From contig JAEYXN010000303.1 of NCBI GenBank assembly GCA_023431285.1, positions 1 through 15,072 on the forward strand: a stretch of DNA of 15,072 nt. Reading direction: 5' to 3'. Shown here one piece after another: positions 7,495 through 14,792 of this stretch. Position numbers and translations under genes: made by a program. Source of the stretch: Bacteroidota bacterium. GTDB lineage: Bacteria; Bacteroidota; Bacteroidia; Cytophagales; Cyclobacteriaceae. Every line of letters begins with the position of its first letter. Position 1 is the stretch's first letter. The notes beneath the pieces were generated by a model. That model did no database searches and was not told the origin of the DNA. It worked only from the letters and a program-made list of their open reading frames with translations.

Positions 7495-8725
7495 ACAGGT
7501 CGATGATGACCTGCCGCTTTAGAAGGTCGTCGAGCTGTTCGCGCTCACGAATCAGCTTTGCCTTACCATCGATCACCAACACCTCCGCAGGCCGCAAACG
7601 CGAATTGTAGTTCGACGACATGGAGAAACCATAAGCGCCCGCATTCAGCATAGCTAAAATATCACCTTCGCGGATCTCCGAAATCTCGCGCTCAGAAGCA
7701 AACGTATCCGTTTCGCAGATGTATCCTACAACATTATATGTCTTCTTTTCTCCCGACGGGTTCGATACATTGATGATGTGATGATACGATTCATACATCA
7801 TCGGCCTGATAAGGTGATTGAGTCCTGAATCAACTCCGGCGAACGTGATCGTCGGCGTAGGCTTCACTACGTTCACCCGAACTAAGAGAACTCCGGATTC
7901 GCTGACGACAAATTTTCCTGGTTCGATCCATAGCTCAAGGTTTCGCCCGGATTCCTGGCAGAAACGATTAAATGATTCACTAAGCCTGCTGCCAAGATCT
8001 TCGATATCTGTAACCTTGTCGCCTTCTTTATAAGCAACTTTGAATCCGCTTCCGAAATCAAGAAACTTCAGAGAAGGGAAATGTGCTGCTTTCTCATATA
8101 GGATATCGGCCATTTGCAGAAAGACTGAGGGATCAAGGATATCTGAGCCAGTATGAATATGCAGTCCGCTCACAGCAATGTCGTGTTCCCCAACTACTGC
8201 AAGGATCTCATCCATTTGCTGGACGGAGATTCCAAATTTAGAGTTGACATGGCCCGTGGAGATTTTCATATTCCCTCCTGCCATGATGCCCGGATTAAGT
8301 CGGATTCCGCAAGGGTAACTACTTCCGAATTTTTGTCCGAACTTCCGAAGCGTTGACAGGTTGTCGAGATTAATGAGAAATCCTGAGGAGACTGCTTCTT
8401 CTATTTCAGAGAAATCAACACCACTTGGAGTAAATGTGATTTCGTGAGGCTGAAATCCCGCGCGCAATGCCATTGCTCCTTCCTGCAATGAAACCACTTC
8501 CACTTCCGCTCCGGCTTTTTTAATCAGCTTCAGGATGGAAATATTCGTCAACGCTTTCGCCGCATATTTGATCCGGATATTGATTTTGGAAAATGCTCCC
8601 CGCAGACGCTGGATTTGACCGGTGATCTTTTCGGCGTCATAGACATAAACAGGAGTTCCAAATTGCTCAGCAATGTCAGTGAGCGCTATGCCCTGTATAG
8701 AAGTAGTGGGTGTTGAGAGATCCAT
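7493..8725 (-). CDS. lysA: Diaminopimelate decarboxylase
   Basis: This is a PLP-dependent fold-type III enzyme that decarboxylates meso-diaminopimelate to L-lysine, the last step of lysine synthesis. The 410-residue length is typical. The PLP lysine is Lys57 in YAAKA. HIHTGSDI (189-196) and GSGF (225-228) belong to the barrel's cofactor site, and EPGK is at 268-271. The substrate-specifying CETD (337-340) and GAYGFSMSSNYN (363-374) are both intact, which separates it from ornithine or arginine decarboxylases. It lies 83 bases behind the kinase gene, with its own -7 box between them, and ends in a small terminator before dsbD. Its location next to the kinase therefore need not mean shared regulation. 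Confidence 0.96.
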   Translation of the reverse strand: MDLSTPTTSIQGIALTDIAEQFGTPVYVYDAEKITGQIQRLRGAFSKINIRIKYAAKALTNISILKLIKKAGAEVEVVSLQEGAMALRAGFQPHEITFTPSGVDFSEIEEAVSSGFLINLDNLSTLRKFGQKFGSSYPCGIRLNPGIMAGGNMKISTGHVNSKFGISVQQMDEILAVVGEHDIAVSGLHIHTGSDILDPSVFLQMADILYEKAAHFPSLKFLDFGSGFKVAYKEGDKVTDIEDLGSRLSESFNRFCQESGRNLELWIEPGKFVVSESGVLLVRVNVVKPTPTITFAGVDSGLNHLIRPMMYESYHHIINVSNPSGEKKTYNVVGYICETDTFASEREISEIREGDILAMLNAGAYGFSMSSNYNSRLRPAEVLVIDGKAKLIREREQLDDLLKRQVIIDL

Positions 8726-8741
8726 CCTGAAAATTAAGCGG

Positions 8742-8749
8742 CAAATATA
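8742..8749 (-). promoter_or_regulatory. -7 promoter box of lysA
   Basis: On the minus strand this reads TATATTTG, an exact TAnnTTTG match, with 16 bases to the lysA ATG. There is no clear TTTG at the -33 distance. The spacing from box to start is nearly the same as for dsbD and the isomerase gene. Confidence 0.5.
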
Positions 8750-8808
8750 AGGATTGAGTTATTTGCTGCTAATAAAATAGACAATATAACTTAAAGGCTA
8801 ACAACTGT

Positions 8809-9441
8809 TTAGGATGGGAAAAGACTGTTGAGTTCAAGATCGATCCTGTTTACGATGGTAGAAAAATCTTCTACCCTCTTCACAAAATCCAGTTCGTTCA
8901 CATCAATGATGAGCAGCTTTCCAAGTCGATACTGACTGATCCATGCCTCGTAATGCTGGTTCAGATTTTTCAGGTAGTCCAGGCGGATGGAGTATTCGTA
9001 ATCGCGCCCGCGCATCTCTATTTGCTTTACGAGTTTGGGGATGTCCGCCTTCAGATAAACGAGCAGGTCCGGAGGCTGAACGAACTGGATCATCGAATGG
9101 AAGATATCCAGGTAACTCTGATAATCCCGATCAGAAATGTATCCGCTCGAATGCAGGTTCGCAGCGAAAATATAAGCGTCTTCATAGATCGTTCTGTCCT
9201 GAACTGTGCTCTGTGTGCTTACGCTTATTTCATGGACCTGCTTGAACCGACTATTTAGAAAGTAGATCTGTACATGGAAGGCCCACCGATGCATATCGGA
9301 ATAGAAGTCTCGTAGATAAGGATTGTCGTCGACTGATTCAAACAGCGCGCGCCATCCCAGCTGCCGCGCAAGTTTTGCTGTGAGCGTTGTCTTTCCGGAA
9401 CCAATGTTCCCGCAGATGGCGATATGTTTTGGTTGGGACAA
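8809..9441 (-). CDS. Deoxynucleoside kinase
   Basis: This 210-residue cytoplasmic kinase phosphorylates deoxynucleosides for dNTP salvage. The P-loop GNIGSGKT is at 11-18, an ESVDDNPYL segment (35-43) forms part of the substrate pocket, the DRT variant of the DRS motif is at 82-84, and the Arg-rich LID segment RGRDYE is at 144-149. It fits the dAK/dGK/dCK-type family, but the preferred base cannot be read from sequence. The start codon is TTG: no ATG or GTG lies between the upstream in-frame stop and the P-loop. It begins 4 bases after the stop of the propeller gene, so translation is probably coupled. No Shine-Dalgarno is evident. Confidence 0.93.
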   Translation of the reverse strand: MSQPKHIAICGNIGSGKTTLTAKLARQLGWRALFESVDDNPYLRDFYSDMHRWAFHVQIYFLNSRFKQVHEISVSTQSTVQDRTIYEDAYIFAANLHSSGYISDRDYQSYLDIFHSMIQFVQPPDLLVYLKADIPKLVKQIEMRGRDYEYSIRLDYLKNLNQHYEAWISQYRLGKLLIIDVNELDFVKRVEDFSTIVNRIDLELNSLFPS

Positions 9442-9445
9442 GTGT

Positions 9446-10270
9446 TCAGGGATTTGTCAGGATCAAGAATATTCGCTCACCGGCATTGTTTGCTCCTACT
9501 CCTGTTACATTCCGATCTGCGTAAAAGGTGAGAGCAATTTCTTTCCATCCTGCTGAACGATCCTCGATATGAAGCCGGAGCTCGTTTATCATAAGTACCC
9601 TCTCCTTAGCAATAGTAAACAGATCTGAATCCTGCATAGTTTCTTTTAAGATGTCGATGCTTCCGTTTGGATTGACCTTCTTGAGACTCCAGGAGTCAAC
9701 GGAGAGCTTATGCACAAATGCGATTATCTTCCCCGACCGCTGCATCTCCCTTCCAACGTGTTGTGCCACGGCCATTACTTTCTTTGGACGCAATGTCACG
9801 AGGAGAAGCTGGTTGGGATCGCCTCTCAAGATAACGAGAGCAGCGTTGTCATCAACCCAGATATAGTTGTCGAGGGATGCATCGTGAAGTACAAAAGTAT
9901 TTTTTGCAGAGGGAGAAAACTTCACAAGCCTTCCACTTTCTCCGGCAAGAAAGGAAATGAACTTTCCGTCAGGAGTGTTTCTGGGATACGCAATCCTTTC
10001 CGGCGATGTGAGAAGAATATCATGACTTCCTGTGGGAATTCTGAATGCGATCAGTTCCCATTCCTTCCCTTTACGGCGCGCGTAATACAATACCGAGTCC
10101 GTTGCGTCGAATGATGCGCCGTCGATAATGTCTGCCGAGTCAACCATGATCGTATTCGAGACCGAGGCATCTTTGATGGAAAGATCAGCCAATATCAAAG
10201 TGGAGCGCTGTGCAAATGAAGCAAAGCCTGCAAGGAGAAAAGCTGTGAGGACCGCTGCTTTCAAAGCCAT
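9446..10270 (-). CDS. Secreted beta-propeller-like protein of unknown function
   Basis: This 274-residue protein has a clear signal peptide (1-21, ending S-F-A-Q). The rest is beta-rich with weak TolB/PD40-like elements such as NTPDGKFISFLAG. There are no catalytic motifs and no lipobox. It is probably periplasmic or surface-exposed. I chose the ATG at 10270 over an upstream TTG (10291) because it begins the signal peptide directly and has GAAAGAA just upstream. It overlaps the corA stop by 10 bases and ends 4 bases before the kinase, so it is locked in one transcript between a transporter and a kinase. I do not recognise a named family and assign no function. Confidence 0.8.
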   Translation of the reverse strand: MALKAAVLTAFLLAGFASFAQRSTLILADLSIKDASVSNTIMVDSADIIDGASFDATDSVLYYARRKGKEWELIAFRIPTGSHDILLTSPERIAYPRNTPDGKFISFLAGESGRLVKFSPSAKNTFVLHDASLDNYIWVDDNAALVILRGDPNQLLLVTLRPKKVMAVAQHVGREMQRSGKIIAFVHKLSVDSWSLKKVNPNGSIDILKETMQDSDLFTIAKERVLMINELRLHIEDRSAGWKEIALTFYADRNVTGVGANNAGERIFLILTNP

Positions 10271-11223
10271 TTCTTTCGTCGGAAATACCAAAGAAAGGAA
10301 AGCGACGAAAGGACCATGAGCAGGATAGCCAGTGGATATCCCAGTCTCCAGTTGAGCTCCGGCATGAAGACGAAGTTCATACCGTAGATAGACGCGATGA
10401 GCGTAGGCGGCATGAACACAACGGTCACGACGGTGAAGATCTTAATGACCGTGTTCTGTTCAATATTAGCGAGACCAAGAAAGGTATTCTGCAAATACTC
10501 AAGGCGTTCAGCGCTGAACTGAGAGTGCTGCAACAGTGACCCGATATCGTTGAGGATAATCTTGAACCGCTCGTTCTCCATCCGGTTGAACTCCTGAATG
10601 CGTATTAACGAGCTGACTACACGCTGCTTCTCTGTAATCGTCTGGTGGAGCAGCATCGTGTTTTCCTGCAGCTGAGCAATCCCGAGGAGGAGTTCCTCAT
10701 TGAGTGAACGCCGCGCGATGAGTTCCTTTGAGATCACGTTCACCTTCCGGTTGATTCCTTCAATAAGATCGGCGTCGCTGTCAATCCGTGTCTCGAGGAT
10801 CGTCAAAAAAGCATTGAGACCCGGTTCTCTTGAGTCGAATGATGCAGAGGCACTGGTGGTTTTAAGCTTTCTTACCGACTCGGCGAAGATCTTCATGTCA
10901 CTGTGCCGGTAAGTGAAAAGAATATTGTCCTTCAGGATGAACGTTACGTTCTGAACGTTTAACTCCGCTTCTGAGGTGACGAACCCGAGGTTGATTTCGA
11001 CAGTCTCATCAGTCTCCAGAAACCGCGAGCTACTTTCAATTTCCTGAACTTCCTGCGAGGTAAAGAACTCGATCTTATAATTTTTTTCCACGAACTCACG
11101 CTCCTGCTGGGTAGGGGACTGAAGGTCGACCCAGAGAATGCGCTGGATGGATGCAATTTCACTCAGCGGCGGACTCTTGTGCTGCTGAAGCCTTCCATTG
11201 TGAATATTATAAACTCGAATCAT
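10261..11223 (-). CDS. corA: CorA-type magnesium/divalent cation transporter
   Basis: This 320-residue inner-membrane channel should import Mg2+ (or Co2+/Ni2+) as a pentamer. A cytosolic alpha/beta domain (~1-130) is followed by the long helical stalk (~135-258), TM1 (~261-280), the family signature YGMNF with G-M-N at 281-283, the periplasmic loop MPELNW (287-292), TM2 (~296-314), and a basic C-terminus (RRKKWL). All expected parts are present at normal length. It is the first gene of a minus-strand unit that continues into the propeller gene through a 10-base overlap. Only imperfect -7 boxes are seen between it and the divergent plus-strand gene. Confidence 0.95.
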   Translation of the reverse strand: MIRVYNIHNGRLQQHKSPPLSEIASIQRILWVDLQSPTQQEREFVEKNYKIEFFTSQEVQEIESSSRFLETDETVEINLGFVTSEAELNVQNVTFILKDNILFTYRHSDMKIFAESVRKLKTTSASASFDSREPGLNAFLTILETRIDSDADLIEGINRKVNVISKELIARRSLNEELLLGIAQLQENTMLLHQTITEKQRVVSSLIRIQEFNRMENERFKIILNDIGSLLQHSQFSAERLEYLQNTFLGLANIEQNTVIKIFTVVTVVFMPPTLIASIYGMNFVFMPELNWRLGYPLAILLMVLSSLSFLWYFRRKKWL

Positions 11224-11323
11224 TGTTTCTGGCGCTGCAATTTATAATCCTAAATCTAAATACCAGCCCTTAGCTCATGTATTTCAATGGGATTCGAATT
11301 TTCGGCGGATACTATTTTTTGAC

Positions 11324-11331
11324 TAATTTCG
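11324..11331 (+). promoter_or_regulatory. Possible -7 box of the MORN-variant gene
   Basis: TAATTTCG is one mismatch from TAnnTTTG and lies 12 bases before the ATG at 11344. The -33 element is unclear. If real, the downstream ATG at 11356 would have the more usual leader length. Confidence 0.28.
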
Positions 11332-11343
11332 TTATTCGCTATC

Positions 11344-12174
11344 ATGATTTACTCTATGGTTCGTTGGTTGATTTTGTCGTGCATCGTGGCCTTTTTCCCG
11401 GCGCTGGTCCATGCGCAAGAGACCGAGCAGCAAGATCAACAGTTTACGATAGACACGCCGGCGAGTCTTGACTTCAAAAAGGAGGAGGAGCCGGAAGCTC
11501 CAAAGAAGAAGAAGGTTAAGAAAAAGGTATTCTACGGGATCAAAACCAAGAGGGGATTCACCCGAAAGGGCAACGGAGAACGCGTAGTGTTCGAAACATT
11601 CTATTACCTGAAGAACCCAGAAAAGCCCACAAGTTTTGTGAGAGATATCTATTGGTATGATTTCACGCGTCGCGAAATAAGGAAGACTGAGAAGTTCGAT
11701 CCCAGGAAGGGTGTGCTGCTTCACGGCCCGTATGAAAAACGGCAGGGAGAGATTGTTCTCATGAAGGGGATCTTTTACAAGGGCACCAAACATGGCCGAT
11801 GGATGAGCTACGGAAGAGACAGCGTGCTCACTGATAAGGAAAAGTATTTTCGCGGATGGCCGAAGGAATCGCTGGTGAGCTATTTCGATCCGGTACAACG
11901 GAAGAGAATAAAGGAGATTACGCCAATCGAGTTCGGCGAGAAGGAAGGGTACTATTACTTGTTTCACGATAACGGGACTATCGCTGTGCAGGGAGAATAT
12001 CACTGGGATCAGCGTGTCGGAGACTGGGTCGAGTATTATCCGAACGGTAAACGAAAAAAGATATTGAGTTATCCCAAAGAGGCTTTCGATAAAAATGCCA
12101 GGCCTTACGTGAAATCAGAATGGAACGAGGCCGGTAAGGAAATCTATCGAAATAACTCACTCGCGCGAAACTAA
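11344..12174 (+). CDS. Secreted MORN-variant repeat protein
   Basis: This 276-residue protein has a signal peptide (to ~25, ending V-H-A-Q). A charged linker with a Glu/Pro run and then KKKKVKKK (54-61) follows. The C-terminal two-thirds holds degenerate MORN-variant (YwqK-like) repeats. Examples are GIFYKGTKHGRWMSYGRD (142-159), GYYYLFHDNG (202-211) with GEYHWDQRVGDWVEYYPNGK (217-236), and a last partial copy ending NEAGKEIYRN. Such repeats are common in Bacteroidota envelope proteins of unknown role. Met5 at 11356 is an alternative start that keeps the signal peptide. It is divergent from corA and convergent with yraN, only 6 bases separating the two stop codons. Confidence 0.85.
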   Translation: MIYSMVRWLILSCIVAFFPALVHAQETEQQDQQFTIDTPASLDFKKEEEPEAPKKKKVKKKVFYGIKTKRGFTRKGNGERVVFETFYYLKNPEKPTSFVRDIYWYDFTRREIRKTEKFDPRKGVLLHGPYEKRQGEIVLMKGIFYKGTKHGRWMSYGRDSVLTDKEKYFRGWPKESLVSYFDPVQRKRIKEITPIEFGEKEGYYYLFHDNGTIAVQGEYHWDQRVGDWVEYYPNGKRKKILSYPKEAFDKNARPYVKSEWNEAGKEIYRNNSLARN

Positions 12175-12180
12175 CGAAGC

Positions 12181-12531
12181 TCAGTTGATCGCGTCTTCAA
12201 AGTGTTCAACGACAGGCGGATCTCCAAGCTTCACAGAAATAATATCAAACCGGATGTGTCCACGCCAGTCAGTGGAGTAAATCCATTCTTCCGCAGCATC
12301 AAATATCCGGGAAGTTTTTTGAGCGTCGACAAAATCTTCGGGCTCGCCATAGAGTGAAGATGTTCTGGTCTTTACTTCAACAAACAAGACCCAGTTTTCG
12401 CGTTGCACAATCAGATCAATTTCAGCCTTCTTGTAACGGTAGTTGCATTCAAGAATCTCGAAGCCTTTTTCTTTAAGAAACTCCGCGGCCAACCTTTCTC
12501 CTTTGTTTCCTGTTTTGATTTTATCGCTCAC
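12181..12531 (-). CDS. yraN: YraN/UPF0102 family nuclease-fold protein
   Basis: This 116-residue protein is full length for the UPF0102 family, which has a restriction-endonuclease-like fold. Visible family residues are GERLAAEFL (11-19, Glu12), EIDLI (37-41, Asp39) and FVEVKTR (50-56, Glu52 and Lys54). These make a PD-(D/E)xK-type active site, although the cellular role is not settled. The start is GTG: the upstream frame is closed by a stop within 12 bases and no downstream ATG precedes the conserved core. It is divergent from the isomerase gene, with a 36-base gap. Confidence 0.92.
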   Translation of the reverse strand: MSDKIKTGNKGERLAAEFLKEKGFEILECNYRYKKAEIDLIVQRENWVLFVEVKTRTSSLYGEPEDFVDAQKTSRIFDAAEEWIYSTDWRGHIRFDIISVKLGDPPVVEHFEDAIN

Positions 12532-12541
12532 AATTATGTTC

Positions 12542-12549
12542 TACATTTG
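12542..12549 (+). promoter_or_regulatory. -7 promoter box of the isomerase-lipB operon
   Basis: TACATTTG matches TAnnTTTG exactly, with 18 bases to the ATG at 12568. A TTTG at 12514-12517 lies 24 bases upstream, somewhat longer than the usual spacer, and falls inside yraN. Confidence 0.5.
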
Positions 12550-12567
12550 AAATGGAATTTACGAGTT

Positions 12568-13575
12568 ATGTCTGCAACCAGGAAATACATTGAGGGATTC
12601 ACCCGCCAGCTTGGAGAAGCGTTGAAGATTGGTCAGTCTCTGGATCTGGACCGGCCAGGCAGCGACATAAGGAACATTGTAATCTCTGGAATGGGTGGCT
12701 CTGGCATCGGTGCGAATTTGGTAGAGTCTCTGACCTTTGGTCGCATTCCCATTCCTATCACTGTGTGCAAGACCTATAATATTCCGCAGTTTGTAAGCCC
12801 GCATACTCTTTTTATCGCGTGCTCTTATAGCGGCAACACCGAAGAGACCGTGGCCTCATTACAGAAGGCACTATTGAAACGCGCGCAGGTGCTGGCGATA
12901 TCGTCAGGGGGAAAACTTCTTGAAATTTGTAAGGAATATAATTTATACTACATCCAGTTACCAGCCGGATCAGGTAGCCCGCGCGCAATGTTGGCTTACA
13001 ATCTGATCGCCTTGCTCTATGTTCTTTATCACACCAATCTTATTGGCGCAGCTTTTATCAAAGAGACAGAAAACGCAATCGAGTTTCTCGACCGTGGTGA
13101 GAAAGGAATCCAAAGTGAGGCGGAGATCATTGCCAAGAAACTGAAAGGAAGACTTCCGGTTATTTATTGCGACAGCAGATTGTACGCAATGGCATTGAGG
13201 TTCCAGCAACAGCTGAATGAGAACGCCAAGCAAATGGCCCATGTGAACACATTCCCGGAGATGAACCACAACGAGTTGGCAGGCTGGCAATTTCCGGAGG
13301 CGCTCATGCAATTCCTTCAGCCAGTTTTCATGTATTCGGATCATGATCATGAAAGAGTGGAGAAGAGAATGGAAATCTGCCGTGACATCTTTGAAAAGAA
13401 ATCAAACCCAATCATTGACATCATCGGAGAGGGAGCATCACTGCTTGAGCAATACTTCTACCTTATCCATCTCACAGATTGGATCTCATACTACCTCTCT
13501 AAAGAAAATGGCGTGGACGCCGATATAAATGAATCACTGAATTTCGTCAAAGGGGAGTTGAATAAGTTGAAGTGA
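12568..13575 (+). CDS. Bifunctional phosphoglucose/phosphomannose isomerase
   Basis: This 335-residue enzyme is predicted to interconvert fructose-6-P with glucose-6-P and mannose-6-P. It belongs to the small PGI/PMI family first described in archaea and is not the classical Pgi. It has two SIS-type domains. GMGGSGIGA (41-49) and SYSGNTEET (86-94) bind the sugar phosphate, SPRAM carries Arg139, NENAK carries Glu218 and PEMNHNE carries His234. The 16-residue Glu-His spacing fits the known catalytic pair of the family. I rejected a TTG start 55 codons upstream because that segment is antisense to yraN, whereas this ATG sits next to the promoter box and the first conserved residues. It is the first gene of a three-gene chain. 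Confidence 0.92.
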   Translation: MSATRKYIEGFTRQLGEALKIGQSLDLDRPGSDIRNIVISGMGGSGIGANLVESLTFGRIPIPITVCKTYNIPQFVSPHTLFIACSYSGNTEETVASLQKALLKRAQVLAISSGGKLLEICKEYNLYYIQLPAGSGSPRAMLAYNLIALLYVLYHTNLIGAAFIKETENAIEFLDRGEKGIQSEAEIIAKKLKGRLPVIYCDSRLYAMALRFQQQLNENAKQMAHVNTFPEMNHNELAGWQFPEALMQFLQPVFMYSDHDHERVEKRMEICRDIFEKKSNPIIDIIGEGASLLEQYFYLIHLTDWISYYLSKENGVDADINESLNFVKGELNKLK

Positions 13576-14288
13576 ATACACATGTAAACCGGAAGACAAA
13601 GTTCGTAGATCTCGGATTGCAGGATTACAAGGAAGCCTGGGACTATCAAACCGGGCTGTTTAATCAAATCCTGTCAGTTAAGTCTCTTAATCGAAATACA
13701 GCACCCGATGATCAGCAGGTTACCGATAATTACCTTTTGTTTTGTGAGCATCCCCACGTCTATACGCTAGGCAAGTCAGGCAAGGCGACAAATTTACTGG
13801 TCGACAATGAAGGGTTGAAACAACTTGACGCGACGTACTATCACATCAATCGGGGCGGAGATATCACTTACCACGGTCCGGGTCAGATTGTGGTGTATCC
13901 GGTGATAGACCTCGAAAACTTCTTTACGGATATTCACAAATACATGCGACTCCTTGAGGAAAGTGTCATCAGAACATGCGCGTCCCTGGGGATCTCCGCA
14001 GGACGAATCCCCGGACTCACAGGAGTATGGGTTGGTCATGAAGATGCAGAGACGGCTCGCAAGATCTGCGCGTTGGGAGTAAAGACGAGTCGATGGGTCA
14101 CAATGCATGGGCTGGCGTTCAACGTAAATGCAGATCTTTCATATTTTGATCACATCATTCCCTGTGGCATCGATGACAAAGCAGTGACCTCGGTGGAACG
14201 GGAGCTCAATCATTTGCAGGACATGCGCTACGTTGGTGAACTCCTCAGAAAGAATATTGTTGAACTTTTCGAAATGGAGATTGTATGA
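13572..14288 (+). CDS. lipB: Lipoyl(octanoyl) transferase
   Basis: This enzyme transfers octanoate from acyl carrier protein to the lipoyl domains of 2-oxoacid dehydrogenases and the glycine cleavage H protein. It is the first step of lipoate assembly. Of 238 residues, the motif RGGDITYHGPGQ is at 94-105. Lys164 in KICALG and Cys198 in IIPCGI are 34 residues apart, as in the family's catalytic Lys-Cys pair. TMHGLAFNVN (177-186) is also conserved. The start is GTG, overlapping the isomerase stop in a GTGA arrangement, with AGGGGAG 14 bases upstream. The coupling suggests reinitiation. Confidence 0.95.
   Translation: MNTHVNRKTKFVDLGLQDYKEAWDYQTGLFNQILSVKSLNRNTAPDDQQVTDNYLLFCEHPHVYTLGKSGKATNLLVDNEGLKQLDATYYHINRGGDITYHGPGQIVVYPVIDLENFFTDIHKYMRLLEESVIRTCASLGISAGRIPGLTGVWVGHEDAETARKICALGVKTSRWVTMHGLAFNVNADLSYFDHIIPCGIDDKAVTSVERELNHLQDMRYVGELLRKNIVELFEMEIV
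14276..14280 (+). promoter_or_regulatory. Ribosome binding site of the gene after lipB
   Basis: GGAGA lies 4 bases before the ATG at 14285, inside the lipB coding region. It is one of the few plausible Shine-Dalgarno sequences in the window and supports this start. Confidence 0.45.
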
Positions 14289-14689
14289 TAAAGGATATTG
14301 CTATCCCGGAGGTGAAGAATGTAACGCTGGCCATTGCGCGGAAAGCTCCCGTTGGAGAAACGCCGGAATGGAAAGTATACCTGATTAATGGCAATGATTT
14401 CCCTATTGAAAATACGCTGGTGGCCAGTAAGGGATATGGCGACAAGGACGGAGAGCAACAAAAGACGTCGACATTACGACATTTTCTGGAAACCGTTCCC
14501 GCGAACGGGGTGGCGATGGTGGAACCAATCGATCCGGCTGTCTTTCATTTGACCAACGAATATTGGGTGAGCTACTATATCGGCAGGGAAATATTTGACA
14601 AGCGTTTTGTCTTTGTTCCGGATGCGATCCGCGAAGAGAACCTTTCTTTCATCAAAGAACTTGAGATGGAAGGTGTGCTCCACTCCTGA
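14285..14689 (+). CDS. Conserved-looking protein of unknown function, coupled to lipB
   Basis: This 134-residue soluble, acidic protein has no signal peptide or membrane segment. It begins MIKDIAIPEV, and its pattern of alternating strands (WKVYLINGNDFPIENTLV, then YWVSYYIGREIFDKRFVFV) suggests an Ig-like or beta-sandwich fold ending in a short helix (SFIKELEMEG). There are no catalytic motifs I can name. Its ATG overlaps the lipB stop in an ATGA arrangement with GGAGA upstream, so it is translated with lipB. I do not recognise the family. A role linked to lipoylation is inferred from context only. Confidence 0.8.
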   Translation: MIKDIAIPEVKNVTLAIARKAPVGETPEWKVYLINGNDFPIENTLVASKGYGDKDGEQQKTSTLRHFLETVPANGVAMVEPIDPAVFHLTNEYWVSYYIGREIFDKRFVFVPDAIREENLSFIKELEMEGVLHS

Positions 14690-14750
14690 GAATGACCGGA
14701 TAATTTTTTGAGGACCACGCTTTATAATCGTTCAATCTATCTTTTCTTTG

Positions 14751-14766
14751 TGGTACCGTTGTACCA
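14751..14766. repeat. Perfect 6-bp inverted repeat upstream of the exonuclease gene
   Basis: TGGTAC-CGTT-GTACCA is a perfect palindrome with a 4-base loop, 26 bases upstream of the ATG at 14793. It could be an operator half-site pair or a leader hairpin. No T-run follows, so it is not an intrinsic terminator. Confidence 0.45.
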
Positions 14767-14792
14767 AATCTTCCATTACTTAATTTACTTTC

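Noticed and set aside
11332..12003. 223-codon minus-strand open frame opposite the MORN-variant gene
   Set aside because: The plus-strand frame has a signal peptide and repeat motifs, whereas the antisense translation has no recognisable features and its start overlaps the promoter region.
12403..12567. Upstream extension of the isomerase by 55 codons
   Set aside because: It starts with TTG, is wholly upstream of the promoter box and mostly antisense to yraN. The family begins at the downstream ATG.
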